This document shows positions 33,248-42,704 of a stretch of 58,014 nt of DNA, piece by piece. Made by a program: the position numbers and the translations under genes. The DNA is from Chara braunii (lineage: Eukaryota > Streptophyta > Charophyceae > Charales > Characeae). Numbering within the stretch: position 1 is the stretch's first letter; each line of letters opens with the position of its first letter. The notes below the pieces were generated by a model, which worked only from the letters and a program-made list of their open reading frames with translations, had not been told where the DNA came from and made no database searches. The stretch is from the NCBI GenBank assembly GCA_003427395.1, contig BFEA01000077.1, forward strand, positions 805,923 through 863,936, read 5' to 3'.

Positions 33248-34528
33248 GGTCTAGCTCCCCTCAGATACCAGCAAGGGCTGCATATTACCCCTCGTAGACC
33301 AGCGTTCCAACCCCTTGCTATCTTGGTTCCAAACCCTCTCTGCTACCGGCTCCCGCCCTGTCCTGGCCCTCATTCATCTGCTATTTTGCACACTGGACGC
33401 CGATCCTCTGATCTCAAATCGGCCAGCCATCTGTCCTGGAGAGCGCTGACTGATCCTTCGCAACCCGCCTTTTCTATCTCTTCACACACCCCCTGCGCCA
33501 CGATTTCTTCACCCTTCCTGACTCCCGGATCTCCTTCTTTCAGCCATTTGTCGTACCTCCGACTCCCTGAGAGTGCACTACCCTGTCCCCTTCTCGCCCA
33601 CGCTCCCCACTCCGCGTCTCTCTTAGACCTATGCCCTTCCTCCCCCACGACAAACTTCTGTCTCCGCGCCACCTTGCTCTTCCGTCTACTTGGTCTTTGC
33701 TCCCCTCCTCCACACAAGATAACCCTTGTCTCTCTGACTCCATCCTTCTGATTTCCGCCCAATCTTCGCTTGCCGTATCTGTCGTCTGGCTTCTTCTCCA
33801 TGTGCTGCTGCGCGCTACTCTGACTGCTACCCTTTCCCGCTTCCCTTCTCAGTTCTGCCCCTTTCCCGCTTCCTCCCCAACTCGCCAGACCAATGTCTCT
33901 TGACGGTAAACCTGCCCTGATACCCCAACTTTCTCGCCTGAATCACCCAGAATCATGGACCTGGTCAGATTGTACTGCCAACTTGGAAACTCGGGACTGT
34001 TCTAGATTACTCGATTCTGGGCGCCCTCCCGGATAACATGGGAAAGACGCCATTTCTATCACTATTTAAATCAGGTATGCCGATCACTTCGTCAGCGCAT
34101 TCCAAGTCCCCTGACGAGGGCCACCCGCGGAAGTGGCCGAAACGCGGCGTAGGGACGTCCGCAGCAGGAATCCTATTCATACTATATTTTTCTTTAATGA
34201 TTCCTGTTCTTTTTGCGCTATCGAAGTGTTTTTTCGCCCCCATCTCTATTTCCTATCTCCCCTTCTCTGCAGCTGCGTTCCAAAGTGCTTTCCCTCCCCG
34301 GTCTCTATTTTCTCTTCTCTTCTCTGCTCTCTCCTCATTTCTCTCCTCTTTTCTCGCTTCTCTTCTCTTCTCTCCTCCTCTCCTCTATACTCCGAATGAT
34401 GCCCGTTGTTTTTTGTGACATGATCTATGAAGCAGGTCCATTTGCGCACCTTGTGTGCATCGTTAGTCAGACCTCGCCGTCTGCATTCAGATTGAACTGA
34501 ATTGCGCGTCCGTAATCTTCTTCCAATC
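33248..34528 (+). other. PLE-1 3' region
   Basis: About 1.28 kb follows the RT stop. It is pyrimidine-rich (33300-33900, and a TCTCT-rich tract 34300-34390) with only composition-driven frames. The hammerhead motif at 34106-34156 is the one functional-looking structure. It ends at the second copy of the 14-bp duplication. Confidence 0.7.
34106..34156 (+). ncRNA. Type I hammerhead ribozyme motif in PLE-1
   Basis: Stem I GTCCC (34106-34110) pairs with GGGAC (34152-34156). The core CTGACGA (34111-34117) leads into stem II GGCCAC (34119-34124) / GTGGCC (34133-34138), then GAA plus the closing A (34139-34142). Stem III is minimal, ACG/CGT with a 3-nt loop, and cleavage would follow A34151 (a GUA site). 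One extra G at 34118 lies between the core and stem II, a deviation from the consensus. Short stem III hammerheads are known from Penelope-like elements, where they are thought to process tandem transcripts. Confidence 0.75.
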
Positions 34529-35050
34529 ACTTCGCCAAGGCTGCCCCCTGGCTCCCTTATTGTTCGTAGTGCAACTTGATGTGTTGTTGGACAATATTCG
34601 CTGTAATGCCTGTATCAAGGGCCTGAAAATCCCCCCCCCCTTCCAGTGGAAAGGAGGGGCTATCGCAGACGACCTCACGGTTGCCTGCAAGAACTCAGTT
34701 GAATTGACGACTGAGCTCAGGGCTGTATTGGACGAGTACAGTGAGCTATTCGAAGCTACTTTTAACTTGACCAAATCGGTAGTACTCCTTCCTGAGTCTT
34801 TTGCATTCAAAGGCGATTGGGGGATGAAATTAGGGCCCCCAGGCTCTTCTGAAAGGCTTCTGGGTGTGCAAGTTTCCTTGTCCAACTGTGCTCTTTTTTT
34901 TTTTCTTTTTTTTTTTTTTTTTGGTCAAAAAGTTGTGGAGGATATTGGGAAATGGGAGAGGGGCAAATTCCTCTCGTTATTAGGACGGGCACTGGTTCTC
35001 TCTCAGCTGCGGCCTTTTCCACCCTTTGGTTTGTCCTGGCTGTTCATTTG
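34529..35050 (+). pseudogene. LINE C reverse transcriptase, second half
   Basis: After the PLE the RT resumes with SLRQGCPLAPLLFVVQLDVLL, motif C as GGAIADDLTVAC (about 34655-34690) with both catalytic Asp residues, RLLGVQVSL, and SLLGRALVL (34975). A T-rich tract at 34892-34922 replaces about 10 residues that LINE D has at the same place (LQDQLLEEK), so a poly(T) expansion has changed the sequence. Frameshifts follow near 35040. Confidence 0.8.
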
Positions 35051-35297
35051 CTAGGAGAGTTGGCTTATGCTCTTATTCGCTGCTGTGCTGCGAACAGAAC
35101 TTTGAATGTTTGAAGAAAGCAGTTCCTTCCTCCTGGACTACATCCTTACAACGGGGTAGACACCCAGCGGTGGACTCGCGGGTTCATCTCACCTTCCGAC
35201 ACCAATACCTTCTGGCGAGTCATCGGCCTGCCCACTGTAACTGGCACTAAAGTCCAAGTTTGGAAGCGTTGTCCGAACTCCAAGATAGTTGACTCCC

Positions 35298-35442
35298 TTT
35301 TTTTTTTTTTTTACAAAAAACAAAGCTCCATCTATTGGTGGGGAGCAACACCTGCTGGAAACCGGGTCCAGCGTCCCATAGATACAACCATATCCTCACA
35401 AATTGGCACGAACTGGGAACCGGGACCGGGCCCAGCGTCCCA
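35298..35442 (-). mobile_element. Short retroposon SR5 inside LINE C
   Basis: On the minus strand the sequence runs from a head at 35378 (GGACGCTGGACCCGGTTTCC) through GCTCCCCACCAATAGATGGAGC-type hairpin to about 15 A (T run at 35298-35312). A second partial head lies at 35442-35413. It interrupts the LINE C C-terminal region. Confidence 0.75.
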
Positions 35443-36400
35443 TAACGAGTACATTCAGAAAACTCATCAGGAAATTTCATGAAAGTGAGACTAAGAACCT
35501 ACTAGAAATGACTCCTTAAGCTTCATTGGAGAAGAATTGGGAAGGCTAGATGAAGACCTACAGGAAGTGAGAGTTTGGACCTCGGTAGGACTTCGGGGAA
35601 AGAAATATGTACTGGGGGCCGCCTGATTTCCTCATTTAAAGTGGAACCCTTCTTATGCGGCTGGTCTGATCTGACCAAACCAGGGGACTTTGTTCCCCTC
35701 AGTCATTATTCTACAAAAACAGGGAGAGCTATACAGCTTCAGAAAGTAGTAAAACTCCCGGTGACCACGGGCAGTAAAGAGGTGGAATGAACATCCCCCC
35801 ACCAGGTCTCTGAGAAAAAGCTCCAAAAGTTATGGAAGCACCTTCAAAAGTTCCCCGACCAGAAGGCGGCAAGTTCACTGTGGTTGCAATCAATGCAATC
35901 CATCCCCTCAGCTGAATGGCTTGCCTTAAAAGGCATGTCTGTCTCCCTCCAATGTTCACGCCGTAACTGGGCCTGGGAGACTACTTCACATTTGTGGATT
36001 GACTGCCCATGTTCTCTTCTGATTTAGCAATGGTGGAGGAAACACTGGGGGCTTCATCACTCACTTGGTCTGACTTATGGATTCGTTCAGGCAGCTCCGA
36101 CTCCTCAGTGCAGTTTAACTCTGGCTGGGGTTACGTAGCTCAAGTCTGCAGGGTAGTTATTATGAGAGTAATCTGGCAAAGCAGGAATGAGAGACTATTG
36201 AGAGACGAGGCGTCCCTCTCTGAAGAACTCAAGGGGGCGACTAAGTCCCAGATCAGACTAATGACCACTTGCAGATTGGCAGAGGAAAGGTTTTGTGTGG
36301 TTCTCCCAAACCTGGGCATTGGGTGGTCACCTGGCATCGGTGTCCCGAGAAGGCAATTTGAGTATCTGTCCCTGCCTACTCCCTCGTAGTAGCGGGCCAA
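35443..36400 (+). pseudogene. LINE C C-terminal region with zf-RVT half
   Basis: Frames at 35575-35790 and 36009-36389 carry the C-terminal domain. Across 35950-36013 one frame reads CSRRNWAWETTSHLWIDCP, matching the LINE D zinc finger (H-x4-C retained). The last frame has MRVIWQSRNERLLRDEASLSEE and ATKSQIRLMTTCRLAEERF, parallel to the LINE D end. It stops at 36389. The 3' UTR appears to run on past the U6 insertion. Confidence 0.75.
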
Positions 36401-36579
36401 CTTCGGGTGTTTCGCCGCTATAGGCAGAAACAGAAGAAGCCAATAGAATGGTTCTCGAGACCGGTTGCGGTAAGGTGTTGCATCCTCAGTCGGTTGCTCC
36501 GATGCTATTGACAGCTCAAGGCTTTGCCTCTGTCTCCTTTTCGAAATTTGCTGCGAGCGGTTGTCTTTTGCAGTTGTTT

Positions 36580-36741
36580 AAGAATAGAGACAGGAGTCCT
36601 TCGGGACATCCGTTAAAATTGGAACGATACAGAGAAGTTTAGCATGGCCCCTGCGCTTTCAAGGATGACACGCATAAATCGAGAAATGGTCCAAATAAAT
36701 AAATAAATAAATAAAAAAGAAAAAAAAGAATAGAGACAGGA
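36580..36741 (+). mobile_element. Retroposed U6 insertion flanked by perfect 16-bp duplication
   Basis: AAGAATAGAGACAGGA occurs at 36580-36595 and 36726-36741. Between them are a complete U6 sequence and an A-rich tail made of AAAT repeats then poly(A) with a few G. This is the signature of LINE-mediated insertion of a snRNA copy. Confidence 0.92.
36596..36693 (+). pseudogene. U6: U6 spliceosomal snRNA retropseudogene
   Basis: The sequence starts GTCCTTCGGGACATCCG and has AACGATACAGAGAAG (the ACAGAGA box that pairs with the 5' splice site), AGCATGGCCCC, AAGGATGACACGC and AAATGGTCCAAAT. Compared with the U6 consensus I know, it has an insertion (TTTC) after CCTGCGC, GAAGTTT for GAAGATT, and a changed 3' end where the T-run is replaced by AAAT repeats. 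It has no upstream USE or TATA spacing that I can see, so it is a dead copy. Confidence 0.93.
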
Positions 36742-36933
36742 TTTTGCGACAGTGCAGCTCTGATGGGCAGGGTCATTATAGACCCGGGTGGTAGGTTCCT
36801 CTCACTTGGTAGGTTAGTCTGGTTTTGGTGAAGATGAATTGAGTTCAAGATTACCTTTTTTAGAAGGGGTTTGAGGTTTAATGTTTTGGAAGAACTGTCG
36901 ATAGTTGGATAGAAGGAGACGGTGGATTGAATA

Positions 36934-36970
36934 TTGGGACGCTGTCACGCTGGACTTGGTTTCCGGCATT
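36934..36970 (+). repeat. Partial SR head
   Basis: GGGACGCTGTCACGCTGGAC followed by TTGGTTTCCGGCA resembles the SR family head, with an internal duplication. There is no tail. Confidence 0.5.
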
Positions 36971-37299
36971 AGCCTACTCTGGGCAATGGCCCCAGACAGC
37001 ATCTCTTGATCTGGGTTGTTTGTGAGGAGTCCCGGCCGGCCTCAGTTTCCAACGTGGCAAGATAAATTTGTTTCTTTCAAAAAAGAAGAAGAAGAAGAAG
37101 AAAAAAAAACTCTGGACTGAGAATCATCCAGGTCTGGCCCGACTTGCACCCGGGGGCCGGGACCCACTGGCACCGTTTGACACCAGCGCTGTTGTGATTT
37201 CGATCACGAGTGGCAGTGGATGTCAAAAAATATCGACGGAGAAAGAGTTCCTGAAATTCGTGGCTTTCAGCCTCAGCGTTTCCTCCAATCAGCACATCT

Positions 37300-37455
<156 letters not shown>

Positions 37456-37865
37456 TTGTTGAAATTTGTATTCACGTATCACTCACAATATCAAGAAATG
37501 TTGCCTCGCTCAGCCCAGGGCTGCGGCAAATTTTTGTAAGGGAAGCCGGGCCCGCTTCCCGGCTTGGATGATTAATAAAGACTGATCTTCTTCCGTAAAA
37601 AAAAAAAAAAAACCAATATCAACAATTTTGGAGGTAGGGGGTGATATTTAAGCCTTGCTACAGTGCTTCTCGGCCTTGGCAATGCACCTAAAACCAAATC
37701 TTTTGGTGGAGGCTCTTTATAATCAATCAATCGTACATGCTCCGACCCTTCTGACACTGTGATGGTCATGGAAGAGGCCAAGCTTGTTCATTCTTGTCTT
37801 TGTTCGCTGTTTCTGTATTTCGGCACAATTTTGCCACATTCTGTACCTCCTGACGTGGCTGATGT

Positions 37866-37870
37866 CTTTT

Positions 37871-37901
<31 letters not shown>

Positions 37902-38031
37902 TAATACCAAAAACGCTTCCTCCAGTGCTAGTGGTGCTGGTGCAAGTAGACACCACTACCACCTCGGGAGAGGCTCCATCTATTGATTGGTGGGGAGCAT
38001 CACCTGCTGGAAAATGTGTCCAGCATCCGTT
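37866..38031 (-). mobile_element. Short retroposon SR6, full length
   Basis: Read on the minus strand, it starts near 38031 with a diverged head, has GCTCCCCACCAATCAATAGATGGAGC-like hairpin, a GTGGTGTCTACTTGCACCAG-type hairpin arm, and ends in an A-rich tail (T-rich at 37866-37902). Confidence 0.75.
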
Positions 38032-38396
38032 ATACTTGGCTGTCACCAAAGCCACATTCACAACTCCGCTGTGAGCACCGTGAAAACAAACCTCACGAGA
38101 AAGCAATGAATGCTCCCCACTGAAATCGGGAAACGAGGCCGCAGTATGATGCACGTTGTGTCAGTAAAACACTTAATTGTGTATGAACTACTATGAAAAA
38201 AAGCTTGTACATTTTTTCAAAAGGAATACAAAAAAATGCAATTAAAAAAAGCCATAAAATTGCATAAAAACCATCACACACCGTTGCAAACTGTGCTACT
38301 GTGTCCCGGCCCCTGGACGAATGTGACTGCAATCATGTCCAGAGCTTTGTACTAAACATCCTACCGTGATTACGCCCTTAGCGCTGCCCTGTCGCC

Positions 38397-38526
38397 TACA
38401 GTCTTCCCCCCAATTCAACGTACGGTCATTATAGCTGAATTTGGTGTATCTTTCCGTCCAAATTCAGCTATAATGACCGTAAATTCAGCTATAATGACCG
38501 TACGTTGTATTCGGGGGAAGACTGTA
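38397..38526. mobile_element. Tc1/mariner-type MITE
   Basis: A 126-bp element (38399-38524) begins CAGTCTTCCCCC and ends GGGGGAAGACTG, flanked by TA on both sides. The terminal inverted repeat runs on as AATTCAACGTACGGTCATTA. The right arm carries TTCAGCTATAATGACCGT twice. TA duplication and CAGT ends are the signature of Tc1/mariner; there is no transposase, so it is non-autonomous. Confidence 0.88.
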
Positions 38527-38777
38527 GCATGTTGGGGGTGTGCGGCCAGTGTTAGGTCTGGGAGTGTGAACAGTTCAGATGGTCGCTAGCCTCACTTGGG
38601 AAGTGGGGTTTGGTAGTAGTAAGGTTTGGTATGGTTCATATGTTTTCACATCATCTTCTCATATGGTTCATATGGGTTTCACATCATCTTCTCAACAGAA
38701 GCTGGGTTATGGCTTCGGTATTTTCAAATTTCAAAAAGTACCATCAAAGTTCATTTAAATCTCATGTAATCTTATAA

Positions 38778-38965
38778 GGGACGCTGGGCCCAGTCCCCAG
38801 CACATGCTGCTCCCCACGAATAGACCGGAGCGTAATAAAAATGAACGAAAGGAAAAAAGAAAAAAAAAAGCAAGAAGAATTTATTAAGAATATTAAAGTC
38901 ATTGTTGATCTATTAAAGCCAATGTAAAGGACACTGGACCAGTTTTCCAGTAGGATCAGCTCCTC
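38778..38965 (+). mobile_element. Short retroposons SR7 and SR8, diverged
   Basis: A head GGGACGCTGGGCCCAGTCCC at 38778 is followed by GCTCCCCACGAATAGACCGGAGC-like sequence and an A-rich tail to 38869. A second, shorter head (GGACACTGGACCAGTTTTCC) starts at about 38929. Confidence 0.6.
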
Positions 38966-39015
38966 GGAAGAATAAGATTACCATAGGCTAACTTAGGCAG
39001 GGGCGAGGGGTGGTA

Positions 39016-39178
39016 CATCCTTCTCTAAAGAAGCAATCAATGCTGTCCACTCGGGCCTCTCAGCCATAATGGGGAGGAGCGTGTGTATGTTTCAATGCAT
39101 TTATTATTGACTTGCCGGGGGAATAGGAACCGGACTGTTGCTTCCCAGAATGGCAGGGGCCAGAACCGAGAGGTTCTT
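39016..39178 (+). mobile_element. Short retroposon family 2 with shared 5' hairpin module
   Basis: The module ending AATCAATGCTGTCCAC (39034) precedes a body starting TGACTTGCCGGGGGAATAGG (39109). The same body is found at 47518-47590 on the minus strand, with the same module upstream. Here the 3' end is replaced by the T-rich tail of SR9, an insertion in the opposite orientation (39177-39262). Confidence 0.6.
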
Positions 39179-39262
39179 TTTTCTTTTTTTTTTTTTCTTT
39201 TTTTTTTTGAAACAAAGCTCCATCTATTGGTGGGGAGCAACACCTGCTGGAAACCGGGTCAG
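39177..39262 (-). mobile_element. Short retroposon SR9, minus strand
   Basis: T-rich tail (39177-39208), then AAAGCTCCATCTATTGGTGG and the head up to 39262. The head is incomplete. Confidence 0.7.
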
Positions 39263-39280
39263 GTTCTGATCATATCCAAA

Positions 39281-39602
39281 ATATATATATATATATATAT
39301 CGTCACAAACAGATATATATATAGATATATATATATATATATATACTCGTTTGTTGTCCTCTTCTCTCTCCCTATATATATATATCGTCACAAACAGAAC
39401 TGTCCGGTAAACCGTAGGCAGAGAGAGAGAGAAGAGGACAACAAACGAGGGGCTGTGACAAACTGTTTCGTCGGAGTTTCACCAACTCATCAGGAGGCTT
39501 AACCCTCAACAGTCTGCAGAATCCCCTCACTGATTACACTGTAAATGATATATATATATATATATATAAAATAGAAAATATATATGTATATATATATATA
39601 TA
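39281..39602. repeat. (AT)n blocks with inverted repeat and hammerhead-like core
   Basis: AT runs occur at 39281-39301, 39313-39345, 39374-39384 and 39548-39602. CTCGTTTGTTGTCCTCTTCT (39346) is mirrored at about 39430-39449 (AGAAGAGGACAACAAACGAG). On the minus strand 39494-39455 reads CCTGATGAGTTGG ... CCGACGAAACAG, a hammerhead-like core with stem II of 5 bp. This could be the 3' end of a Penelope-type or retrozyme-like element. Confidence 0.55.
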
Positions 39603-39647
39603 CACGTGAGAATCGGTGCAATTAGTGATTGCTGTGAGAGCTGAGGG

Positions 39648-39730
39648 CGTACTCACGCTAGGGGCCTTGCCACACCGCTCCCAGAAATGGCCATTTCTGG
39701 GGCTGCAGTGTCGCCACACTTGCTCCTGGA
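39648..39730. repeat. Possible TIR element end
   Basis: TACTCACGCTAGGGGCCTTG followed by CCACACCGCTCC resembles the ends of the elements at 10001 (TAAGGGGCTCGCCACACAGC) and 47112. The inner palindrome CAGAAATGGCCATTTCTG follows. No partner end was located. Confidence 0.4.
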
Positions 39731-39959
39731 TTCAATGTGTCAGATTGTACTTCGGAGCTGTCAGAATGCATAGCCCGAGAGCACTCCCAAAATCCCCTTG
39801 GCCTCCCAGCCTGCAAATTTCAATTTCCCAGAGACCTCCTTCGGACCTTTTCCTTCCAAGACTCGGGAGCGGAGCTAGACGGGACAACAGGCAACGGTCA
39901 GAATCTGTCACACGGAACTTGACTCGAAGCGTCCTCCTCGATTTCAGGACTCGGAGAGC

Positions 39960-40290
39960 ATCCCGTTCGACAGTGCAGTGTGGCAAAAGTCACTCTCGAA
40001 GGGGATTTCACATCCAAGAGCACTCCCGGAATTTTTCATCATCTCTGGAGCTCGGGGGACTGGTTGGGCAGTGAGAATGGGGCCTGGATTGCTTTCGTCC
40101 GATGGGACGGTGCACCCGCTCAGGAATGCAACCACAACGAGTTCAGGAGAGCCTACTTTATCAGCTTCAGAGACTGGACTACGGTGGGACAGGAGATCCC
40201 GCTGAGACCATCCACTGATTTTCCTGACCCATTCCCACCCCACCAGCTGGCAATGGTCGACATGCAATAGTACGGTGCAGGGTGAGCAAG
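39960..40290 (+). pseudogene. LINE J: LINE C-terminal tail fragment
   Basis: The frame 39980-40270 ends with FRRAYFISFRDWTTVGQEIP then LRPSTDFPDPFPPHQLAMVD, the same tail as LINE H and LINE G. The N-terminal part includes AWIAFVRWDG. The fragment ends in a TAG at 40268-40270. Further 3', 40360-40430 has two short repeats of GGTCTGATGC-GACTGAAGAGGC. Confidence 0.75.
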
Positions 40291-40445
40291 GCCCCCAGAC
40301 AACAGTACATGGAAGGCATTGGCGGAAGTAGCCGCTAGGGAAACATGTGTGATCTGGCGGTCTGATGCAGACTGAAGAGGCGGTGGTCTGATGCCGACTG
40401 AAGAGGCGGTGATACAAAGAACTGTCAAATGGCTAACCCTGCACA

Positions 40446-40851
40446 ATTAATCCCCTGGAAACAGGGCAATCAATGCTGGCAGGCTGCCGGACGTACGGAG
40501 CGCCCAGGTCAAAAAACATTCACATTTTTTAGCAGATATAGTCAAAGATAGGGGGAGGGAGGAACAAGTGTGCAGCGCAGGTATCTGGTGCTGGGTTCAC
40601 GGCGAAGAGGTCCCCCTCCCCCCATGGTTTTGTCCTGCTCAGTCAATCCCCTGGACTCCAGGGACTCCAGGGTAATCAATGCTGGCAGGCTCCCACGTTG
40701 TGCTTCAAATGTACTTGGGACGCTGGACCCGTTTTCCAGCAGGTGATGCTCCCCACCAATTGATGGAGACTCTCCCCAGGTGCTAGTGGTGTCTGCTCTT
40801 ATCAGCATCACTAACACCGGTGGGGGTTTAAAACAATAAAATAAAAAAAAA
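40446..40851 (+). mobile_element. Hairpin module and short retroposon SR10
   Basis: Modules lie at 40446-40483 and 40640-40690 (AATCCCCTGGACTCCAGGG, then AATCAATGCTGGCAGGC). The second is followed by the complete body 40717-40851: GGACGCTGGACCCGTTTTCC, the GCTCCCCACCAATTGATGGAGA hairpin, GGTGCTAGTGGTGTCTGC paired with GCATCACTAACACC, and an A-rich tail. Here module and body are in the expected order. Confidence 0.75.
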
Positions 40852-40852
40852 T

Positions 40853-41637
40853 CTCTTTGCCTTCAACCTAGCGGGGGAATCAGAGCTAGCAAGGGAAGGT
40901 AATATTGATGAATTCCCAGCTCCCCTCTCACAAAGGATATCATACGCGCAACACGGGGCTTTGGAAAAAACACTACGAAAAGAGGAAATTTGTAACACTC
41001 TCCTCCATATGGAAGAGGACAAAACCCCGGGGATAGATGGACTTCCTAAAGAATTATGGAGGTAATGTGGTCCCCCATGTCGGAGGAACTGATGGAACAC
41101 TACAGGTAGGTGAAGGCATCGGGTGATATGGGGGAGATTGCAGGCCAAGGAATCCTCACGCTGCTGTACAAAAAAGGAGACAAAATTAACATAAAAAACT
41201 ATCATCCGATCACTCTTCTCACGGTGGTGTACAAGCTCGTGGCCAAGGTGTTGACCAATAAGATGATCCCTGTTATAGAAGAGATAATCCAGCCTACGCA
41301 GATGCGGTTCATGCACAACATGAACATGATCCAGGACAACGTGTTATTCCTCAATGAACTAATCAAACTAGCAAGACAATCGCGGCAAAAGGCAGCAACA
41401 GTATTTGTTGATTTTGAAAAAGCTTACGACGACGTGGTCTGGAGATTCCTGGACAAATGCCTACAGAAAATGAACTTTGGACCAGAATTTTGGGACTGGA
41501 TTAGGATCCTTCATTGCAACGCAACAACTCGAGTGCAGGTGAATGACCTGGTAGCACCAAAAATAAAATTGCAACGCTCAGTGCGGCAGGGAGACCTCAT
41601 AGCCCCTTTCTTCTTTCTCATAGTAATGGAAGCATTA
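40853..41637 (+). pseudogene. LINE E reverse transcriptase fragment
   Basis: The first frame has EEDKTPGIDGLPKELW (about 41020), then a frameshift near 41065. The long frame from 41110 carries [20 protein letters not shown], the [19 protein letters not shown] block, [15 protein letters not shown], motif [11 protein letters not shown], and motif [21 protein letters not shown]. It then passes straight into mitochondrial sequence before motif C. It belongs to the LINE A/B family. Confidence 0.85.
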
Positions 41638-41805
41638 TGTTATATGATATTTGCTTGTGGTGTCTCCAATTATTCTGTGAGTGTATTTCATCTGATGAAC
41701 CATGCTCCTTTTAAAACATTACTTTGTTCGAGTGTAGGTTCTCTGATTAATATAATGTCTGATGAACAATATGCACAAAATGGGAGGATTAGCGTAGAAG
41801 TCCAC
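41638..41805 (+). pseudogene. nad5: Mitochondrial nad5 exon fragment
   Basis: The translated segment contains [20 protein letters not shown], then [16 protein letters not shown] and IMSDEQ, the well-conserved core of NADH dehydrogenase subunit 5 (a proton-pumping membrane subunit of complex I). Relative to the usual protein several positions have changed (for example HAFFKALLFLSAGS). A 2-nt deletion after DEQ shifts the frame, after which KMGGLA is read in another frame before a stop. The fragment is in frame with the LINE RT upstream, a chance fusion. Confidence 0.9.
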
Positions 41806-42108
41806 AACGAGACGGGCATGACTTATTCAACGCCGTTGAAGATACCCGTAGTGAAAAACTCGCTGCGAAGACTCAAGCTCGTCGTGAAAGGGGATCACTG
41901 GGAGTAGCCAACCCTTGGTTGAACCCCAACCGTGTCTCTGATACGCAACTGAACGGAATACTTGTGAACGTGAGATGCTGGTGGGATAATTGTCCGGACG
42001 TGTTAGAGACCTTTCTTATCTTAAGAGAATGATGGTCAACTCTTCTTTGAGCACAACCTAAGCAAATTCCACTGTGTCAGGCACACCACAAAGGTTACTC
42101 AGGTTGGA

Positions 42109-42142
42109 GAGTCGTGTGATGGACGACCATCTCGTACGGTTC
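42109..42142 (+). ncRNA. Group II intron domain V, degenerate
   Basis: A 34-nt hairpin starts GAGTCGTG and ends GTACGGTTC, with a GATGG/CCATC upper stem and a 4-nt loop. Length and end pairing match domain V. The catalytic AGC triad reads AGT, which suggests decay after transfer. Confidence 0.8.
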
Positions 42143-42704
42143 AGAGAGCACTTGTCACGACTGAATAGAACGTTTTACTACGGTCTATCCAACCTTCAAC
42201 GTGCTGATCTCCAATCTTTGTATTCCAATTGGAATGAAGAAAGTTGCATCGTGGTAGCGCCTTGTGCGTGGAAAAGCAACGACGAAACCCTCCTGAAGCG
42301 ACCAACCTCGTTGAGCCCTTTTGGTAGGGGAGACGATGATGAACCTGGTGAAGATACCGAAGCCGACACAAAAGCTTCCCGGTACAGAATAGCCAATGCA
42401 ATTTCGTGGTTGGACGTTGCGTTCCTGATGTGGGTCATGACCAATTGCGTATCACGGTCCGCCCAATCAGCACTAATTTGGGAGTGCCTACCTCGTAGGA
42501 CGATGTGGTGGATAAATACACTAGGGCTATGCGGCAACCGGTGTTCAACTACAGGTAAAAACCAGATATATGTAACCACGGGATGTAAGCAACTTAGGTT
42601 GCAACATGCCCTATAGTAGCTGGGGAGGGAAACCAACTCTTACAGGCAGCGAAGAGGGTCAGTCAGATTCCGCAGATTTGCACAAACTTACTGAAGTGCC
42701 CTCC

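Larger units (their letters stand above)
28806..34542 (+). mobile_element. PLE-1: Penelope-like element with N-terminal GIY-YIG, flanked by 14-bp duplication
   Basis: TCACTTCGCCAAGG occurs at 28806-28819 and again at 34529-34542, at the exact point where LINE C RT motif B is split. Between them lie ORF1 (to 30313), a GIY-YIG domain (about 30538-30800), an RT (30850-33247) and a 1.28-kb 3' region with a hammerhead motif. GIY-YIG placed before the RT is the permuted order described for the Chlamys and Naiad PLE lineages; canonical PLEs carry it at the C-terminus. The 5' end is probably truncated, because ORF1 has no early Met of its own. Inactivating changes: TAA at 30203, TAA at 30622, a frameshift near 30830 and Asp-to-Asn in RT motif A. 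Confidence 0.85.
26325..36560 (+). mobile_element. LINE C: L1-like element interrupted by PLE-1 and later insertions
   Basis: The host LINE of this region contains the ORF1 end (26325-26851), endonuclease (26820-27560), RT (28050-28819 and 34529-35040) and C-terminal zinc-finger region (35440-36390). PLE-1 occupies 28820-34528, a short retroposon 35298-35442, and a U6 copy lies just beyond at 36596. Without these insertions the element is close to 4.4 kb from ORF1 fragment to stop. The same family as LINE D. It carries several frameshifts and the in-frame TGA at 27473-27475. Confidence 0.85.

Noticed and set aside
39281-39602. CRISPR-like array
   Set aside because: The repeats are AT dinucleotides plus one inverted pair; no regular repeat-spacer pattern, and the DNA is eukaryotic.
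42074-42616. 180-codon open frame after nad5
   Set aside because: It runs across a group II domain V hairpin in mitochondrial-derived sequence and shows no protein family.
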